A stretch of DNA of 64,000 bases from Gp13-AA77 sp035949375 (GCA_035949375.1 DASZIG010000068.1:7477-71476); one strand, 5' to 3'; positions 50,982-61,725 are shown, counted from the first letter of the stretch. Notes: a model not told the origin generated them from the sequence alone. Numbers and translations are program-made.

Positions 50982-53684
50982 TTACTCGTATCGCAGCGCA
51001 ACCATCGGATCCACCCGCATGGCTCGCCTCGCGGGAATATAGCCGGCGATCAGTGCGACGACGCATAGCACCGCCACGGCCCCGATCAGGGTCACGGCGT
51101 CGCGCCCGCCCAACCCGAACAGCATCTGCTGCAGCAGACGGGTGGTGGCAAGAGAAATACAAACACCCGCCGCCACGCCGCCCCCGAGCACCGCCATCAG
51201 GTCCTGCATGACGAGACGCAAAATCGAACCCGGCTGCGCGCCCAAGGCCATGCGGATCCCGAACTCGGCTTGCCGCTGCGTCACCAGGTAAGAAAGCGTC
51301 CCATAGAGGCCGATCGTCGCCAGCAGCAGCGCCAAAGCGCCGAAGAAGCCCGAGAGCAGGGCGAGTAACCGCTCTTGAACCATCGAGTCGTCCGCGAGGC
51401 CGGCCAGAGTATGGAACTCGAGCGGAATCTCCCTGTTCACGCCGGCGACGGCAGCCTGAATCGGGGCGGCGAGCACCGAAGGCGGTATCGCGCTTCGCAC
51501 TTCGAAGGTCTCAACCTCGGAGTGGCCGGGGACCTGCGTGGCGGGGAAGAAGGCGGTGGGATGAATGTCCGCGCGAAGCGATTCGTATTTCGCGTCCTTG
51601 GTAATTCCCACCACCTCGATCGGGGGGCCCAGCTTCCCGCCGGCATCGTCGATGCGGAATGTCCTGCCGACGGGATTCAGGCCGGCAAAGAATCGGTGCG
51701 CCAGAGTCTGGTTGACGATGGCGACGGCGGGCGAAGTGGTGGTGTCGCCGGCGTTGAAGACCCGCCCGGCCAGCAGCGGCATTCGCAGCGTCTCGAAAAA
51801 GCCCGGAGAGACGTAATTGAACCAGGCAAGAACATCGTCGCCCGTTACGCCTTTCGACCAGTCGGTGTGAATGCTATTGTTCCAGGCCCCGCCGCTGATC
51901 GGCGTCATCACCGAGCGACCGACCGAAACCACGCCCGGCAGGGCGCTGAGGCGGCTTTCGGTCTGGTCGTAGGTGGCAAGCTGCTGGTCGGGCGGAATCT
52001 TCGCCGTCTTGAGGTCGGCCTGCACCAGCAGAACATTATTACGGTCGAACCCGATATCGAGCGTCGCCAGCTTGGCGAAACTGCGCAGCAACAATCCGGC
52101 AGCCACCAGCAGCACCAGTGAGAGCGCCACTTGCGACGCCACGATCCACTTGCGGGCCCGGAAGCGCGAGGAACGCTCGATTTCGAGCGCGTGGGCGCCT
52201 TTCATGGCAGAGGTTAGGGATACGTGCGTGGAGCGGAGGGCCGGCAGAAGACCAAACAAAAAAGCGGTCAGGGCCGCGATTGCGGCCGTGAACCCAAGCA
52301 CGCGGCCGTCGAAGGAAAGGTCCAGGAAGACCGTATTCCGCGCGGTCGACATATAGCGGACCAGCAGGGCCGTGCCCCAGCGCGCGAAGAGGATTCCGGC
52401 GAGCGCTCCGGCCGAAGAGAGCAGAAGGCACTCCGTCATCAGTTGCCGGATCAGCCGCCCGCGGCTTGCGCCGAGAGCTTGCCTGACGGCGATCTCCTTG
52501 TGGCGGGCCGCCGCGCGGGCCAGCATCAGGCTCGCGATGTTGGCGCAGGTAATCAGCAGCACCAGCCCCACCACACCCATCAGGACCTGCAGAGGCTGGC
52601 GGAACTGCTGCCGCAGCCCCGAGATGCCGGTGGCGGCGGGGTCAGCCACCAACGACTGCTTGCGAAAGTTTTGCTGCCCGCCGGCGGACCAGTCCAGGGG
52701 AACGGCCGCATCGAAGACCCCCGGCGAGAGCGCCTGGAGGCGCGCGGCCGTCTGTGAGCGGCCGACGCCCGGCTTCATCCGGCCGGCCACGGTGAGCCAC
52801 CACCAGGAGCGCTGGTCCAGTCTTGACTGCTGGCCGTCGATGATCGCCGTCGAGCAGATTGGCGCCGCCACATCGAACTTCTGGCCGACCTCCATGCCGA
52901 AGAAGCCGGAGGGCGCGACGCCGATCACTTCGAACGGATGGTCGTTGAGCGAGAGCGTGCTGCCGATGGCGCTCGGAGCGCCGCCGTAGTGCTCCTGCCA
53001 GAAGCCGTAGCTCAAGACAGCGACCGCGGGGCAACCGCGCCGGTCATCGGCGGCCGCGATCAATCGTCCCGCCGTGGGCCGAAGGCCAAGAGTGTTGAAG
53101 AATCCGCCGCTGACCCAGACGGTGTTGGCCAGGTGCGCGGCGCCGCCCTGGGCGAGATCGAGCCGGTTTTGTCCCCAGGCAAAAACGCTGGAGAAAACGT
53201 CCTGCCGGTCGCGCACCTGCTCCCACAGGGGGTTAGTGAAGCTGGGCGAAGCCGCGCCCCACCGAGGATTGTACCGTTCGATGAGAGCCAACTCGTCCGG
53301 CTTCTGCACCGGCAATATCCGCAGCACGACGGCGTCGACCAGGCTGAAGATGGCCGTGTTGGCGCCGATACCGAGCGCGAGCGAAAGGAGCGCAACCGCG
53401 GTAACGGCCGGGGTCTTCCACAGCAGGCGGGCGGCGAAGCGCACGTCCTGCAGGAGCGTCTCGATGAAACTCACGCCGCGGGCGTCGCGGCATTCCTCCT
53501 TGATCTGATCGAGCCCGCCGAACTCGAGGCGGGCGCGGCGCCGTGCTCCGTCCGGCGCGAGGCCGGCGGCGACGTACTTCGATACCTGGCGCTCAAAGTG
53601 CTCGCGCAGCTCGTGATCAAGCTCACCCTCAACGGTGTCGCGCCGGAACAGGGCGCGCAGACGAAAGACCAGATCGCTGAACAT
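50982..53684 (-). CDS. ADOP-family ABC transporter permease (MacB/FtsX type, duplicated)
   Basis: A 900-residue permease of the acidobacterial duplicated orphan permease family. A cytoplasmic N-terminal helix region (residues ~1-80, ELDHELREHFERQVSKYVAAG) leads to the first helix (LALGIGANTAIFSLVDAV). A MacB-like periplasmic domain and an FtsX three-helix unit follow, and then the whole arrangement is repeated, ending in PARRAMRVDPMVALRYE. No ATPase gene is adjacent, which is why the family is called orphan; the substrate is unknown. AGGAGG precedes the ATG at 53684. The PadR-like regulator gene ends 9 bases upstream, the standard pairing for this family. Confidence 0.94.
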   Translation of the reverse strand: MFSDLVFRLRALFRRDTVEGELDHELREHFERQVSKYVAAGLAPDGARRRARLEFGGLDQIKEECRDARGVSFIETLLQDVRFAARLLWKTPAVTAVALLSLALGIGANTAIFSLVDAVVLRILPVQKPDELALIERYNPRWGAASPSFTNPLWEQVRDRQDVFSSVFAWGQNRLDLAQGGAAHLANTVWVSGGFFNTLGLRPTAGRLIAAADDRRGCPAVAVLSYGFWQEHYGGAPSAIGSTLSLNDHPFEVIGVAPSGFFGMEVGQKFDVAAPICSTAIIDGQQSRLDQRSWWWLTVAGRMKPGVGRSQTAARLQALSPGVFDAAVPLDWSAGGQQNFRKQSLVADPAATGISGLRQQFRQPLQVLMGVVGLVLLITCANIASLMLARAAARHKEIAVRQALGASRGRLIRQLMTECLLLSSAGALAGILFARWGTALLVRYMSTARNTVFLDLSFDGRVLGFTAAIAALTAFLFGLLPALRSTHVSLTSAMKGAHALEIERSSRFRARKWIVASQVALSLVLLVAAGLLLRSFAKLATLDIGFDRNNVLLVQADLKTAKIPPDQQLATYDQTESRLSALPGVVSVGRSVMTPISGGAWNNSIHTDWSKGVTGDDVLAWFNYVSPGFFETLRMPLLAGRVFNAGDTTTSPAVAIVNQTLAHRFFAGLNPVGRTFRIDDAGGKLGPPIEVVGITKDAKYESLRADIHPTAFFPATQVPGHSEVETFEVRSAIPPSVLAAPIQAAVAGVNREIPLEFHTLAGLADDSMVQERLLALLSGFFGALALLLATIGLYGTLSYLVTQRQAEFGIRMALGAQPGSILRLVMQDLMAVLGGGVAAGVCISLATTRLLQQMLFGLGGRDAVTLIGAVAVLCVVALIAGYIPARRAMRVDPMVALRYE

Positions 53685-53693
53685 GCCGTCCTC

Positions 53694-54026
53694 CTACGAG
53701 GTCTCGAGCACCTGAGCCACGGCGGCCGCGAGCTTGCGCCAGGCGCTCTCTTCGGCCTGGAGCTGCCGGCGCCCGCTCGCCGTGAGCCCGTAAAACTTCG
53801 CCCGGCGATTGTTATCCGAGGCGCCCCAGCGCGCTTTGATCCAACCGCGGCGCTCGAGGCGGTGCAGGGCCGGATAGAGCGAGCCCTGCTGAACCTGGAG
53901 CACTTTGCTCGATATCTGGTGAATGCGCTCGGAGATGGCCCAGCCGTGCTGAGGGCCGAGCGCGAGCGTGCGCAGGATCAGAAGGTCCAAAGTGCCTTGC
54001 GGCAGGTCAATCCGCGGGTCAGCCAT
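53694..54026 (-). CDS. PadR-family transcriptional regulator
   Basis: A 110-residue winged-helix regulator. The hallmark is LPQGTLDLLILRTLALGPQHG followed by QQGSLYPALHRLERRGWIKA and KFYGLTASGRRQL. In Acidobacteria such genes stand directly before ADOP permease genes and probably control them, as here with a 9-base gap. ATG 54026 is supported by AGGGGAG upstream; the longer frame from 54080 adds 18 residues without homology. Confidence 0.94.
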   Translation of the reverse strand: MADPRIDLPQGTLDLLILRTLALGPQHGWAISERIHQISSKVLQVQQGSLYPALHRLERRGWIKARWGASDNNRRAKFYGLTASGRRQLQAEESAWRKLAAAVAQVLETS

Positions 54027-54198
54027 GCACTCCCCTTTCACTTCTACAGGGAGAATACACAGTCTTTTGTCGAAGTGCAAGGGGAATCAACAGGGCGGAC
54101 CCGGCGAGAGATCAACATCGGGATTTGGCGGGATGTAGGGACGTCATCCAAGCGAAAGAAGGGAGGGATCATCGGTCGCCCAGGGCTGCCTCGCGCGA

Positions 54199-54219
54199 GG
54201 GCGGACATTGCGTCCGCCC
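54199..54219. repeat. Perfect 8-bp hairpin (GGGCGGAC type)
   Basis: GGGCGGAC (54199-54206) and GTCCGCCC (54212-54219) flank a 5-base loop, 37 bases downstream of the nitroreductase stop on the minus strand. It may act as a terminator for that gene, although no T-run follows, or be a dispersed short palindrome. Confidence 0.4.
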
Positions 54220-54255
54220 CAACGCGATAAAGCGGCATCTGAGCCGCGCCCGCGC

Positions 54256-54894
54256 TTACAGCTTGGCCGGCTGATTCCAGCCCGCGCCGAAGACGATCTG
54301 ATCGAGGGGTTTGCGCGCGCGGGGTGCAGTTTCGCCCTGGCGGAAACTCTCCGGAAGTTGCTCGGCCGGCGCCGGATAGCCGAGAGCAACCGCGGCGCCC
54401 AACTCGTAATCGTCAGGAATGTTGAGTTCCTTGCGCGCTCGCTCATGATCGTAACCGGCCATGCCATGCGCGTAAATCCCCATGGAAACGGCTTGCAGCA
54501 TCAGGTTGGCGAGGGCGGCCCCGGTATCGTGCAGCGCGTGGTGATTCGGCGCGTTGTTGTGAGTGAAATGTTTCTTGGCCACGGTGAGGATCAGCACGGG
54601 TGCCGTTCGGGCCCACTGCTGATTGAATTCCACGAGGATGTTCAGCATCTTCTGATAAGCCGCCGGATCGGACTTGGTGGCTACAAGAAACCGCCACGGC
54701 TGCTCGTTGTAGGACGACGCCGCCCAGCGGGCCGCTTCGAGCAGCGTGCGCAGATCATGGGCTGACACTTCACGACTCGAAAACGATCGCGGACTCCAGC
54801 GCGACCGAATCAACGGATGCACTCCGGTCACAGTGTCGGCAAGCTTAACCGGGGGGACTCCGGCCGGTTCCGGCGTTGGCATGGCAGTGCTCAT
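54256..54894 (-). CDS. Nitroreductase-family FMN oxidoreductase
   Basis: A 212-residue flavin enzyme that uses NAD(P)H to reduce nitro compounds, quinones or related substrates. The FMN-binding pattern is RSRWSPRSFSSREV at the start, EAARWAASSYNEQPWRFLV and later GAAVALGYPA. It probably acts as a homodimer. Two ATGs in tandem precede the reading frame; 54894 is preferred because AGGAGG then has a 5-base spacing, whereas ATG 54897 would be only 2 bases away. Confidence 0.9.
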   Translation of the reverse strand: MSTAMPTPEPAGVPPVKLADTVTGVHPLIRSRWSPRSFSSREVSAHDLRTLLEAARWAASSYNEQPWRFLVATKSDPAAYQKMLNILVEFNQQWARTAPVLILTVAKKHFTHNNAPNHHALHDTGAALANLMLQAVSMGIYAHGMAGYDHERARKELNIPDDYELGAAVALGYPAPAEQLPESFRQGETAPRARKPLDQIVFGAGWNQPAKL

Positions 54895-54980
54895 CATCTC
54901 CTCCTGCGGCCGCGTCGTGACTCGTCATGCAGCCGTTAGTTGTTATAACGACCATTGGATGCAGGAGCGGTCAGCAGGAT

Positions 54981-55484
54981 TCAACCAGCGGAAGGAGGGT
55001 GATCCGGATCGATCCAGAGCGTCGCCGAGGGCGGCTCCGGGCTCTTGATGTCCAGGTTGACCACGATCGGCTCCTGGCCGCTGCGCACCACCACGGCTTC
55101 CACCGGTTCGTCGCGCCGGGCGTTGATCTCCTGGTGGGGCACGAAGGGAGGAACGTAGATGAAGTCCCCGGGGCCCGCCTCGTCCACGAACTCCAGGCGC
55201 CCGCCCCAGCGGAAGCGCGCCCGGCCTTTGACGATGTAAAGCACGGTCTCGAGCTCTCCGTGATGGTGAGGGCCAGTCTTTGCGTCCGGCTGCACCACCA
55301 CCGTTCCGGCCCAGAGCTTGCTTGCCCCGGCTCGCGCATGGGTGATGGCCGCGGCGCGCGTCATGCCCGGAGTCTGCGGCGTGTTCAGGTCCAGCTCTCC
55401 CGCGCGAACAATCCGGATGCCGTGCTCTTTCCAATTCGCGGCTGGGCTTTCAGACGAGTTCTCGAAATCGTTCGGCGCGCTCAT
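54981..55484 (-). CDS. Cupin-domain protein
   Basis: A 167-residue single-domain cupin. Motif 1 is KTGPHHHGELETVLYIVKGR, with three histidines and a glutamate as likely metal ligands. Motif 2 is AGPGDFIYVPPFVPHQEIN, with the last histidine. This is a metal-binding beta-barrel like those in uncharacterised cupin-2 proteins; a dioxygenase or isomerase role is possible. ATG 55484 is chosen; a TTG five codons earlier is an alternative. Confidence 0.87.
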   Translation of the reverse strand: MSAPNDFENSSESPAANWKEHGIRIVRAGELDLNTPQTPGMTRAAAITHARAGASKLWAGTVVVQPDAKTGPHHHGELETVLYIVKGRARFRWGGRLEFVDEAGPGDFIYVPPFVPHQEINARRDEPVEAVVVRSGQEPIVVNLDIKSPEPPSATLWIDPDHPPSAG

Positions 55485-55612
55485 AAAAGTGGTGTTCAAA
55501 CGCTACCATAAGGCGAACAGCGCCGCGCGCTCTTCGACTTTTGGCAGACGTTGGGCTAGAATAAATCATCGCCCCGGATTGGACATGAGGATTCTGTCGC
55601 AGGAGAAGAATT

Positions 55613-56353
55613 GTGGCACAACATCTGACCCGTCATGAGCTGAAGGAAGACGAATTTGTCTCCACCGTTCAATCGGTGGAGGACTTCGCCAAAAAGAACG
55701 CCACGCAGATCATCGCCGGCGTGCTCGGTGCGCTGGTGGTGGCTGCGGCTATCGTGGGCTGGAACATGTACCAGGGGCGACAGCAGGCCGCTGCCAACGC
55801 AGCCCTTGGGCAGGCGCTGAAGACCTACAAGGCGGAAGTCGGCCCGGCTCCCGCAACCAACCTTTTCAGCCAGGACGCTCCCGCGCCCACTCCCAATCAG
55901 TTCGCGACCGACCAGCAGAAATACCAGGCCGCCCTGAAAGAGTTCAGCGAGGTGGTGGCCAAGTACCCGCGCCAGGAGGCGGCGGACCTGGCCCGCTATC
56001 ACGTGGGACTGTGCCAGGCTGCCCTCGGCAATGACCAGGCCGCGGTGAGCACGCTGCGGACGGCGAGCGCCTCCGGCAACAAGAATTTCGCAGCGCTCGC
56101 GACCGAAGCTCTGGCCGGCGAACTGACCAAGACAGGCCAGACGGACGAGGCCATCAAGGTCTACCAGAATCTCGCCGACCATCCCACGTCCACGGTTCCC
56201 CGGGCCACGGCGCTGCTGGCCGAAGCCAACCTTTATCGCATCACGAAGCCGGCCCAGGCGCGCGCCCTCTACGAACAGGTGCAGAAGGAATTCGCATCCG
56301 ATCCTTACCTGGTGTCGCAGGTCAAGCAGCAGATGGCCGGCCTTCCGCAGTAA
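55613..56353 (+). CDS. Membrane-anchored TPR protein, YfgM-like
   Basis: A 246-residue protein with a short cytoplasmic N terminus, one transmembrane helix (IIAGVLGALVVAAAIVGW, about residues 31-48) and a periplasmic TPR-like helical domain (KYQAALKEFSEVVAKYPRQE, YHVGLCQAALGNDQAAVSTL and similar). The layout matches YfgM, an accessory of the Sec translocon and periplasmic chaperone network, but sequence identity cannot be judged here. GTG 55613 is preceded by AGGAGAAG. Confidence 0.85.
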   Translation: MAQHLTRHELKEDEFVSTVQSVEDFAKKNATQIIAGVLGALVVAAAIVGWNMYQGRQQAAANAALGQALKTYKAEVGPAPATNLFSQDAPAPTPNQFATDQQKYQAALKEFSEVVAKYPRQEAADLARYHVGLCQAALGNDQAAVSTLRTASASGNKNFAALATEALAGELTKTGQTDEAIKVYQNLADHPTSTVPRATALLAEANLYRITKPAQARALYEQVQKEFASDPYLVSQVKQQMAGLPQ

Positions 56354-56411
56354 GGGGTCGCGGAAATCACCTGCCGGTTCGCCGGCAACCAAGCCTTCCC
56401 TTTGTTCACAC

Positions 56412-58073
56412 ATGCGTGAGACCCTCGAGACCGACGTCCTGATCGTGGGTGCGGGCCCCGCCGGACTTAGTTGCGCCCTGCGTCTCAGCCAACTCATCCA
56501 ATCCCGGCAAAGCTTGGGCACTTCCCCGCTTCAGGCGGAGAACGTCTACGTGCTCGAAAAGGCGGATGAGATCGGCGCCCACTCGCTCTCGGGCGCGGTC
56601 CTCGATCCGCGGGCCTTGCGCGAACTCGTCCCGGACTTTGAAGCTCAGGGCACCCCGCTCGAAACGCCGGTTACCGGCGATTCCGTCTATTACTTCACGC
56701 GCGCGGGACATTTTAAGGCGCCCATTAATCCGCCCTTCTTCCACAACCACGGCAACTACATCGTGTCGCTCAACCGCTTCGTGAAGTGGCTCGGCAGCCG
56801 GGTCGAACCTACGGGTGTAAACCTTTTCCCAGGTTTTTCCGGCATGGAAGTGCTCTATGACGGCGGCCGGGTTGCCGGCGTGCGCACGGACGATAAGGGC
56901 ATCGACAAGAACGGCAGGCAGAAATCGAATTACCAGCCGGGCTACGATCTGCGCGCCAAGGTCACGGTGTTCGCCGAGGGTCCGCGCGGGTCCCTCACCA
57001 AGCAGCTTGTGCAGAAGCTGAGGCTCGATGAGGGGCGTAATCCGCAAGCTTACGGCATCGGCGTGAAAGAGCTGTGGGACGTTCCCGCCGGGCGCCTGCC
57101 TGTAGGACACGTGGCGCACACGGCCGGCTGGCCGCTCACGTCGAAGCAATTCGGCGGAGCATTTGTCTATGCGGTCTCGGAGACGCGCCTATCGCTCGGC
57201 CTCGTGTCCGGCCTCGACGCCGACGATCCGCGCTTCGACGGCCACAACGCATTCCAGCTCTGGAAGACGCATCCATGGGTGCGGAGCCTGCTCGAAGGCG
57301 GCCAAATGGTACGTTACGGCGCCAAGACCGTGCCCGAGGGCGGATATTTCGCCATTCCGAACACGGTGATGGACGGCGGACTGATCGTGGGCGACTCCGC
57401 CGGGTTCCTCAACTCGCAGCGGTTGAAGGGCATCCACCTGGCCATGAAGACCGGCATGCTGGCCGCCGAAGCCGTCTTTGAGGCGCTCGCGGCCGGCGAC
57501 ACTTCAGCGCAGGGTCTCGCGAGCTTCGAGCGGAAGTGGCGCTCGAGTTGGGTACACGATGAGCTGTGGAAGGTCCGCAACTACCATCAGGGGTTCGACC
57601 ATGGATTCCTCCCCGGCATGATTCACGGCGCTCTTCAGTTTGTGACCGGCGGGCGTGGCCTGCACGCGCGCTACCGGAGCCGGGCCGATTTTGAGCACAT
57701 GAAGCGGCTCCCGGAGTTGAACGGCCAGCCCCCGGAGCGAGCCCGGACGGACGGCAAGCTCACCTTCAACAAACTCAGTGACGTGTACCACTCCGCGACG
57801 CACCACGAGGAGGATCAGCCCTCGCACCTTCGCATCGCGGACTTCGACATCTGCAATCATCGCTGCGTGGCGGAGTACGGCAATCCCTGCCAGTATTTTT
57901 GTCCGGCTCAGGTGTACGAGATGGAGGAAGACGCCGGCGGTTCCGGCAAGCGCCTCAAGCTGAACCCATCGAACTGCGTACACTGCAAGACGTGCGACGT
58001 GGCCGACCCGTACCAGATCATCACCTGGGTCTGTCCCGAAGGCGGCGGCGGGCCGCATTACGAAGGAATGTGA
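56412..58073 (+). CDS. Electron transfer flavoprotein-ubiquinone oxidoreductase
   Basis: A 553-residue membrane-associated enzyme that passes electrons from acyl-CoA dehydrogenases, via ETF, to the quinone pool. The FAD fold starts with TDVLIVGAGPAGLSCALRLS; GDSAGFLNSQRLKGIHLAMK is the second FAD motif. The C-terminal [4Fe-4S] cluster is bound by cysteines in YGNPCQYFCPAQVYE and NCVHCKTCDVADPYQIITWV. It is compatible with short- and branched-chain acyl-CoA oxidation, which the mutase at 47-50 kb also suggests. It starts at ATG 56412, 58 bases after the TPR membrane protein. Confidence 0.95.
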   Translation: MRETLETDVLIVGAGPAGLSCALRLSQLIQSRQSLGTSPLQAENVYVLEKADEIGAHSLSGAVLDPRALRELVPDFEAQGTPLETPVTGDSVYYFTRAGHFKAPINPPFFHNHGNYIVSLNRFVKWLGSRVEPTGVNLFPGFSGMEVLYDGGRVAGVRTDDKGIDKNGRQKSNYQPGYDLRAKVTVFAEGPRGSLTKQLVQKLRLDEGRNPQAYGIGVKELWDVPAGRLPVGHVAHTAGWPLTSKQFGGAFVYAVSETRLSLGLVSGLDADDPRFDGHNAFQLWKTHPWVRSLLEGGQMVRYGAKTVPEGGYFAIPNTVMDGGLIVGDSAGFLNSQRLKGIHLAMKTGMLAAEAVFEALAAGDTSAQGLASFERKWRSSWVHDELWKVRNYHQGFDHGFLPGMIHGALQFVTGGRGLHARYRSRADFEHMKRLPELNGQPPERARTDGKLTFNKLSDVYHSATHHEEDQPSHLRIADFDICNHRCVAEYGNPCQYFCPAQVYEMEEDAGGSGKRLKLNPSNCVHCKTCDVADPYQIITWVCPEGGGGPHYEGM

Positions 58074-58127
58074 AGAGCGGTCGGCAGCAGCAGTAGACGG
58101 TTGGCAATCGGCAAGACCCCCACTATT

Positions 58128-58172
58128 TCATTGAGTCAATGAATCAGTGATTCAATGAGTCAATGATTCAAT
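58128..58172. repeat. Short repeats TCAATGA/TTCAATG
   Basis: The 45 bases before the acyltransferase start alternate TCAATGA and TTCAATG/ATTCAATG words, and related words reappear just before the stop of that gene (TTGACTCATTGACTCA near 58890). It looks like a simple-sequence array that brackets the gene. Confidence 0.6.
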
Positions 58173-58893
58173 GGCCCAATCCTCGCCCCAAACCACGGAC
58201 GAACGACCGCGCGACCTCACCCGCTGGCAGCGGTTCGAGGTTGCGGTGCTCGGGTCGCTTGCGGCCTGGGTGGTGCGGCTGATCGGCTCGAGCCTCCGCT
58301 GGGAAGTGTTCGGATGGGAGCATTGGGAGGAGGCGCAGGCCCTCGGCAAGCGCCTGGTGTATACCTTCTGGCATAGCGAGATCTTTGCCGCCACATGGTT
58401 CTGGCGAAAGCGCGGAATCGTGGTCATGAGCGGGTACAACTTCGACGCGCGCCTCACGGCTCGCCTGATCGCGAAGCACGGCTACGAGATTGCGCGCGGC
58501 TCAGCCAGCCGGGGCGCAGCCCGGGCGCTGGTAGGCATGGTGCGAGCCGTTCAGCGGGGACACGACGCGGCTTTTACCATTGACGGACCCCGCGGACCGA
58601 GGCACGTGGCCAAGCCGGGCGCGGTGATGCTCGCCAAAGCCACCGGCGCGCCGATCCTGTGCTTTCACATCCGGCCGGCGCGAGCATGGGTGTTCAGGAA
58701 GAGCTGGGACCAAACTGAGGTCCCGCGGCCCTTCAGCCGCGCGGTGATCTTCATTGCCCCGCCCATCCTGGTCCCCAATGACGCAGACGATGCCGCGCAG
58801 GCGAGTAAGCTCGCCGAGGTACAAACCGCGCTCGACGATCTGGTGAGGCGAGGAGACGAATGGATGAGCAGCATCGGAGGATTGAGGGATTGA
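58171..58893 (+). CDS. DUF374 lysophospholipid acyltransferase-like protein
   Basis: A 240-residue acyltransferase of the LPLAT superfamily (DUF374 group). The opening segment (VLGSLAAWVVRLIGSSLRWEV) is a membrane anchor. The HxxxxD-type motif is in YTFWHSEIFAATWFW with the usual shift of this group (HSEIFA), followed by VVMSGYNFDARLTARLIAKH and FTIDGPRGPRHVAKPGAVML. Members of the group are thought to acylate lipid A or phospholipids at the inner membrane. ATG 58171 directly follows the short repeats, and no ribosome-binding site is visible. Confidence 0.88.
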   Translation: MAQSSPQTTDERPRDLTRWQRFEVAVLGSLAAWVVRLIGSSLRWEVFGWEHWEEAQALGKRLVYTFWHSEIFAATWFWRKRGIVVMSGYNFDARLTARLIAKHGYEIARGSASRGAARALVGMVRAVQRGHDAAFTIDGPRGPRHVAKPGAVMLAKATGAPILCFHIRPARAWVFRKSWDQTEVPRPFSRAVIFIAPPILVPNDADDAAQASKLAEVQTALDDLVRRGDEWMSSIGGLRD

Positions 58894-58902
58894 CTCATTG
58901 AC

Positions 58903-59652
58903 TCAACCCCGCGTGACGGCGAGGTTGTCGGAGCGTCCAGCCTTCAGACGAGGCCACTGGACGATGGGACGCCCATCGATACGGTAAGGGTGCTCGCCTT
59001 TCGCCCGTTGTGGCCAGCCAGCCGGCGAGTCTTCCCACGGCTCCTGCCGCCCGTAGACGGTCAAGTCGAGCAGCCGGTAGCTGTTATCCATCGCCTCGAC
59101 GCCGCGCCCGGTCGTCCAGTAAGTCTCGAAGACCTTGGATCCTTGTCGCAGGTAGCAGACGACATGCATCATGCCCACATGGCGTCCAATCAGGAGGGTC
59201 TCGAGCGACTCCCGAGGGGCCGAGTACCAAGGCATCTCCCAGCCCATAAAATCGCGGTACCGGGCGCTCTCTTCGTACGGGCCTTGGCAGAACGTGGCGT
59301 AAGTGACGTCGCGGGAATGAATGAAGGACAACTCGCGGACCTGCGATGTATAAAGAGTGCAGCCCTCGCACTGCTCCGGCGCAGGATGCCCCGCGTGCCA
59401 CATGAAGTAGTAGGCGATCAGCATGCGGCGTCCCTCAAACGTGTCCAACAATATCACCGTCCCACGTTCGCCGATCAGCGGTGTGGCGCCGTCCACCTCG
59501 ACCATAGGGAGCCGTCGGCGAGCGGCTGCAATGGCGTCGCCTTCTTTTGTGTGAGCCTTCTCTCGAACCCGTAATGCGTCCAGCTCGGCTTGGAAGGTAT
59601 CCCGATCAACCACCGCAGGAGCTGAAGATTCGTCTCTCATGAAGTCTTTCAT
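58903..59652 (-). CDS. DUF899 thioredoxin-like protein, paralogue 1
   Basis: A 249-residue member of the DUF899 family, which has a thioredoxin-like fold. The family start is DRDTFQAELDALRVREKAHT, then RRRLPMVEVD, LDTFEGRRMLIAYYFMW, the CxxC site in PEQCEGCTLYTSQ, and MGWEMPWYSAP. The C terminus (EPWEDSPAGWPQ) matches paralogue 2. The function is unknown; a redox or peroxide-handling role is inferred from the fold. ATG 59652 has GGAGAG before it; a longer frame of the same strand extends into the next gene and is not real. Confidence 0.88.
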   Translation of the reverse strand: MKDFMRDESSAPAVVDRDTFQAELDALRVREKAHTKEGDAIAAARRRLPMVEVDGATPLIGERGTVILLDTFEGRRMLIAYYFMWHAGHPAPEQCEGCTLYTSQVRELSFIHSRDVTYATFCQGPYEESARYRDFMGWEMPWYSAPRESLETLLIGRHVGMMHVVCYLRQGSKVFETYWTTGRGVEAMDNSYRLLDLTVYGRQEPWEDSPAGWPQRAKGEHPYRIDGRPIVQWPRLKAGRSDNLAVTRG

Positions 59653-59699
59653 CGTTCTCTCCGTTATATCGCTCATGTGCGAAAAAAGCCTCCGAACGC

Positions 59700-60707
<1,008 letters not shown>

Positions 60708-60847
60708 ACCGTCCTCCTCGACCGGGGTCAGGCCGACGCCTCCAATAGATCTCCGGGCTATGCTCCGCGCACCGTGCGGACGCATTCGCGAGGCTCCTGT
60801 GCGAAAAGAGCCGACTGCTCGAAGGGCGGCGAATGGGTCACCCTTCT

Positions 60848-61651
60848 TTAGCTCCCGTTCGCCTCTGCGGCGCGCTTTCGGGCAGCTTCTTGAGGGTCGG
60901 TTGTTATATCGATCCATTTCTGGTCAGGCGTGGCCTCGACTTCGTAATTGTCATGCCAGTTCCACCACTTGTACGGCTCGGTTTGGGGGTAACCCTCGGG
61001 CGAGTCTTCCCAAGTCTCCTGACGGCCGAGCGGCGTGATGTCGAGATAGCTCCATATGGTCCCCATCGCCTCGTCGGCGCGGTTGTTGATGAAGTATGTG
61101 CGGAACACCCGCTCGCCATCGCGGAAGAACACGTTGTGGCCGTGCCATTGATCGACGCCGAAGTCTACATCGAAGCTGTCGGTGATGGTGTACCAGGGCA
61201 TCTCCCACCCCATCCGCGTCTTCAGGCGCGCGATGTCCGCCTGCTGCGCGCGTGAGGCGTAGACGAGGGTGGTGTCGCGGGCGTTCAGATGGGCCAGTTG
61301 GGCGACCTGATCGGCGCCCAGGGAGCAGCCGCGGCAGGCGTGCGCGGGCCACCCGAACACCCCGGGCTCGAAGAAGGCGCGATAGACGATCAACTGACGG
61401 CGGCCCTCGAACAAATCGAGCAGGCTTACCTTGCCATTAGGTCCGTCGAACTCGTACTTCTTGCCCACAGCCAACCAAGGCATCCGCCGGCGTTCGGCGG
61501 CCAGCGCGTCACGGGAACGGGTCAAGGCCTTCTCCTTCACGAGGAGCTGCTGGCGCGCAGCCTCCCAGTGTTGCTGCGAGACGATCGGGGCCGTGCTCAT
61601 CGCGAGATGCCCTTTCCCGTGTTCCTTGTCTCTTTCATTGCTTGTTGCCAT
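60848..61651 (-). CDS. DUF899 thioredoxin-like protein, paralogue 2
   Basis: A 267-residue DUF899 protein. Features in order: SQQHWEAARQQLLVKEKALT, ERRRMPWLAVGKKYEFDGPN, LLDLFEGRRQLIVYRAFFEP, the CxxC site in HACRGCSLGADQV, TRMGWEMPWYTITDSF and QETWEDSPEGYPQ. It is more similar to paralogue 1 in its C-terminal part (TWEDSPEGYPQ against PWEDSPAGWPQ). AAAGGAG precedes the ATG at 61651. The next upstream gene on the strand is an SDR reductase, 74 bases away. Confidence 0.92.
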   Translation of the reverse strand: MATSNERDKEHGKGHLAMSTAPIVSQQHWEAARQQLLVKEKALTRSRDALAAERRRMPWLAVGKKYEFDGPNGKVSLLDLFEGRRQLIVYRAFFEPGVFGWPAHACRGCSLGADQVAQLAHLNARDTTLVYASRAQQADIARLKTRMGWEMPWYTITDSFDVDFGVDQWHGHNVFFRDGERVFRTYFINNRADEAMGTIWSYLDITPLGRQETWEDSPEGYPQTEPYKWWNWHDNYEVEATPDQKWIDITTDPQEAARKRAAEANGS

Positions 61652-61725
61652 CTTATTTCTCCTTTGTTTTCTGAAACAGACCGCGACGATTCATCGAAAG
61701 CCCTACTCTTGCTTGAGCGCAGCGG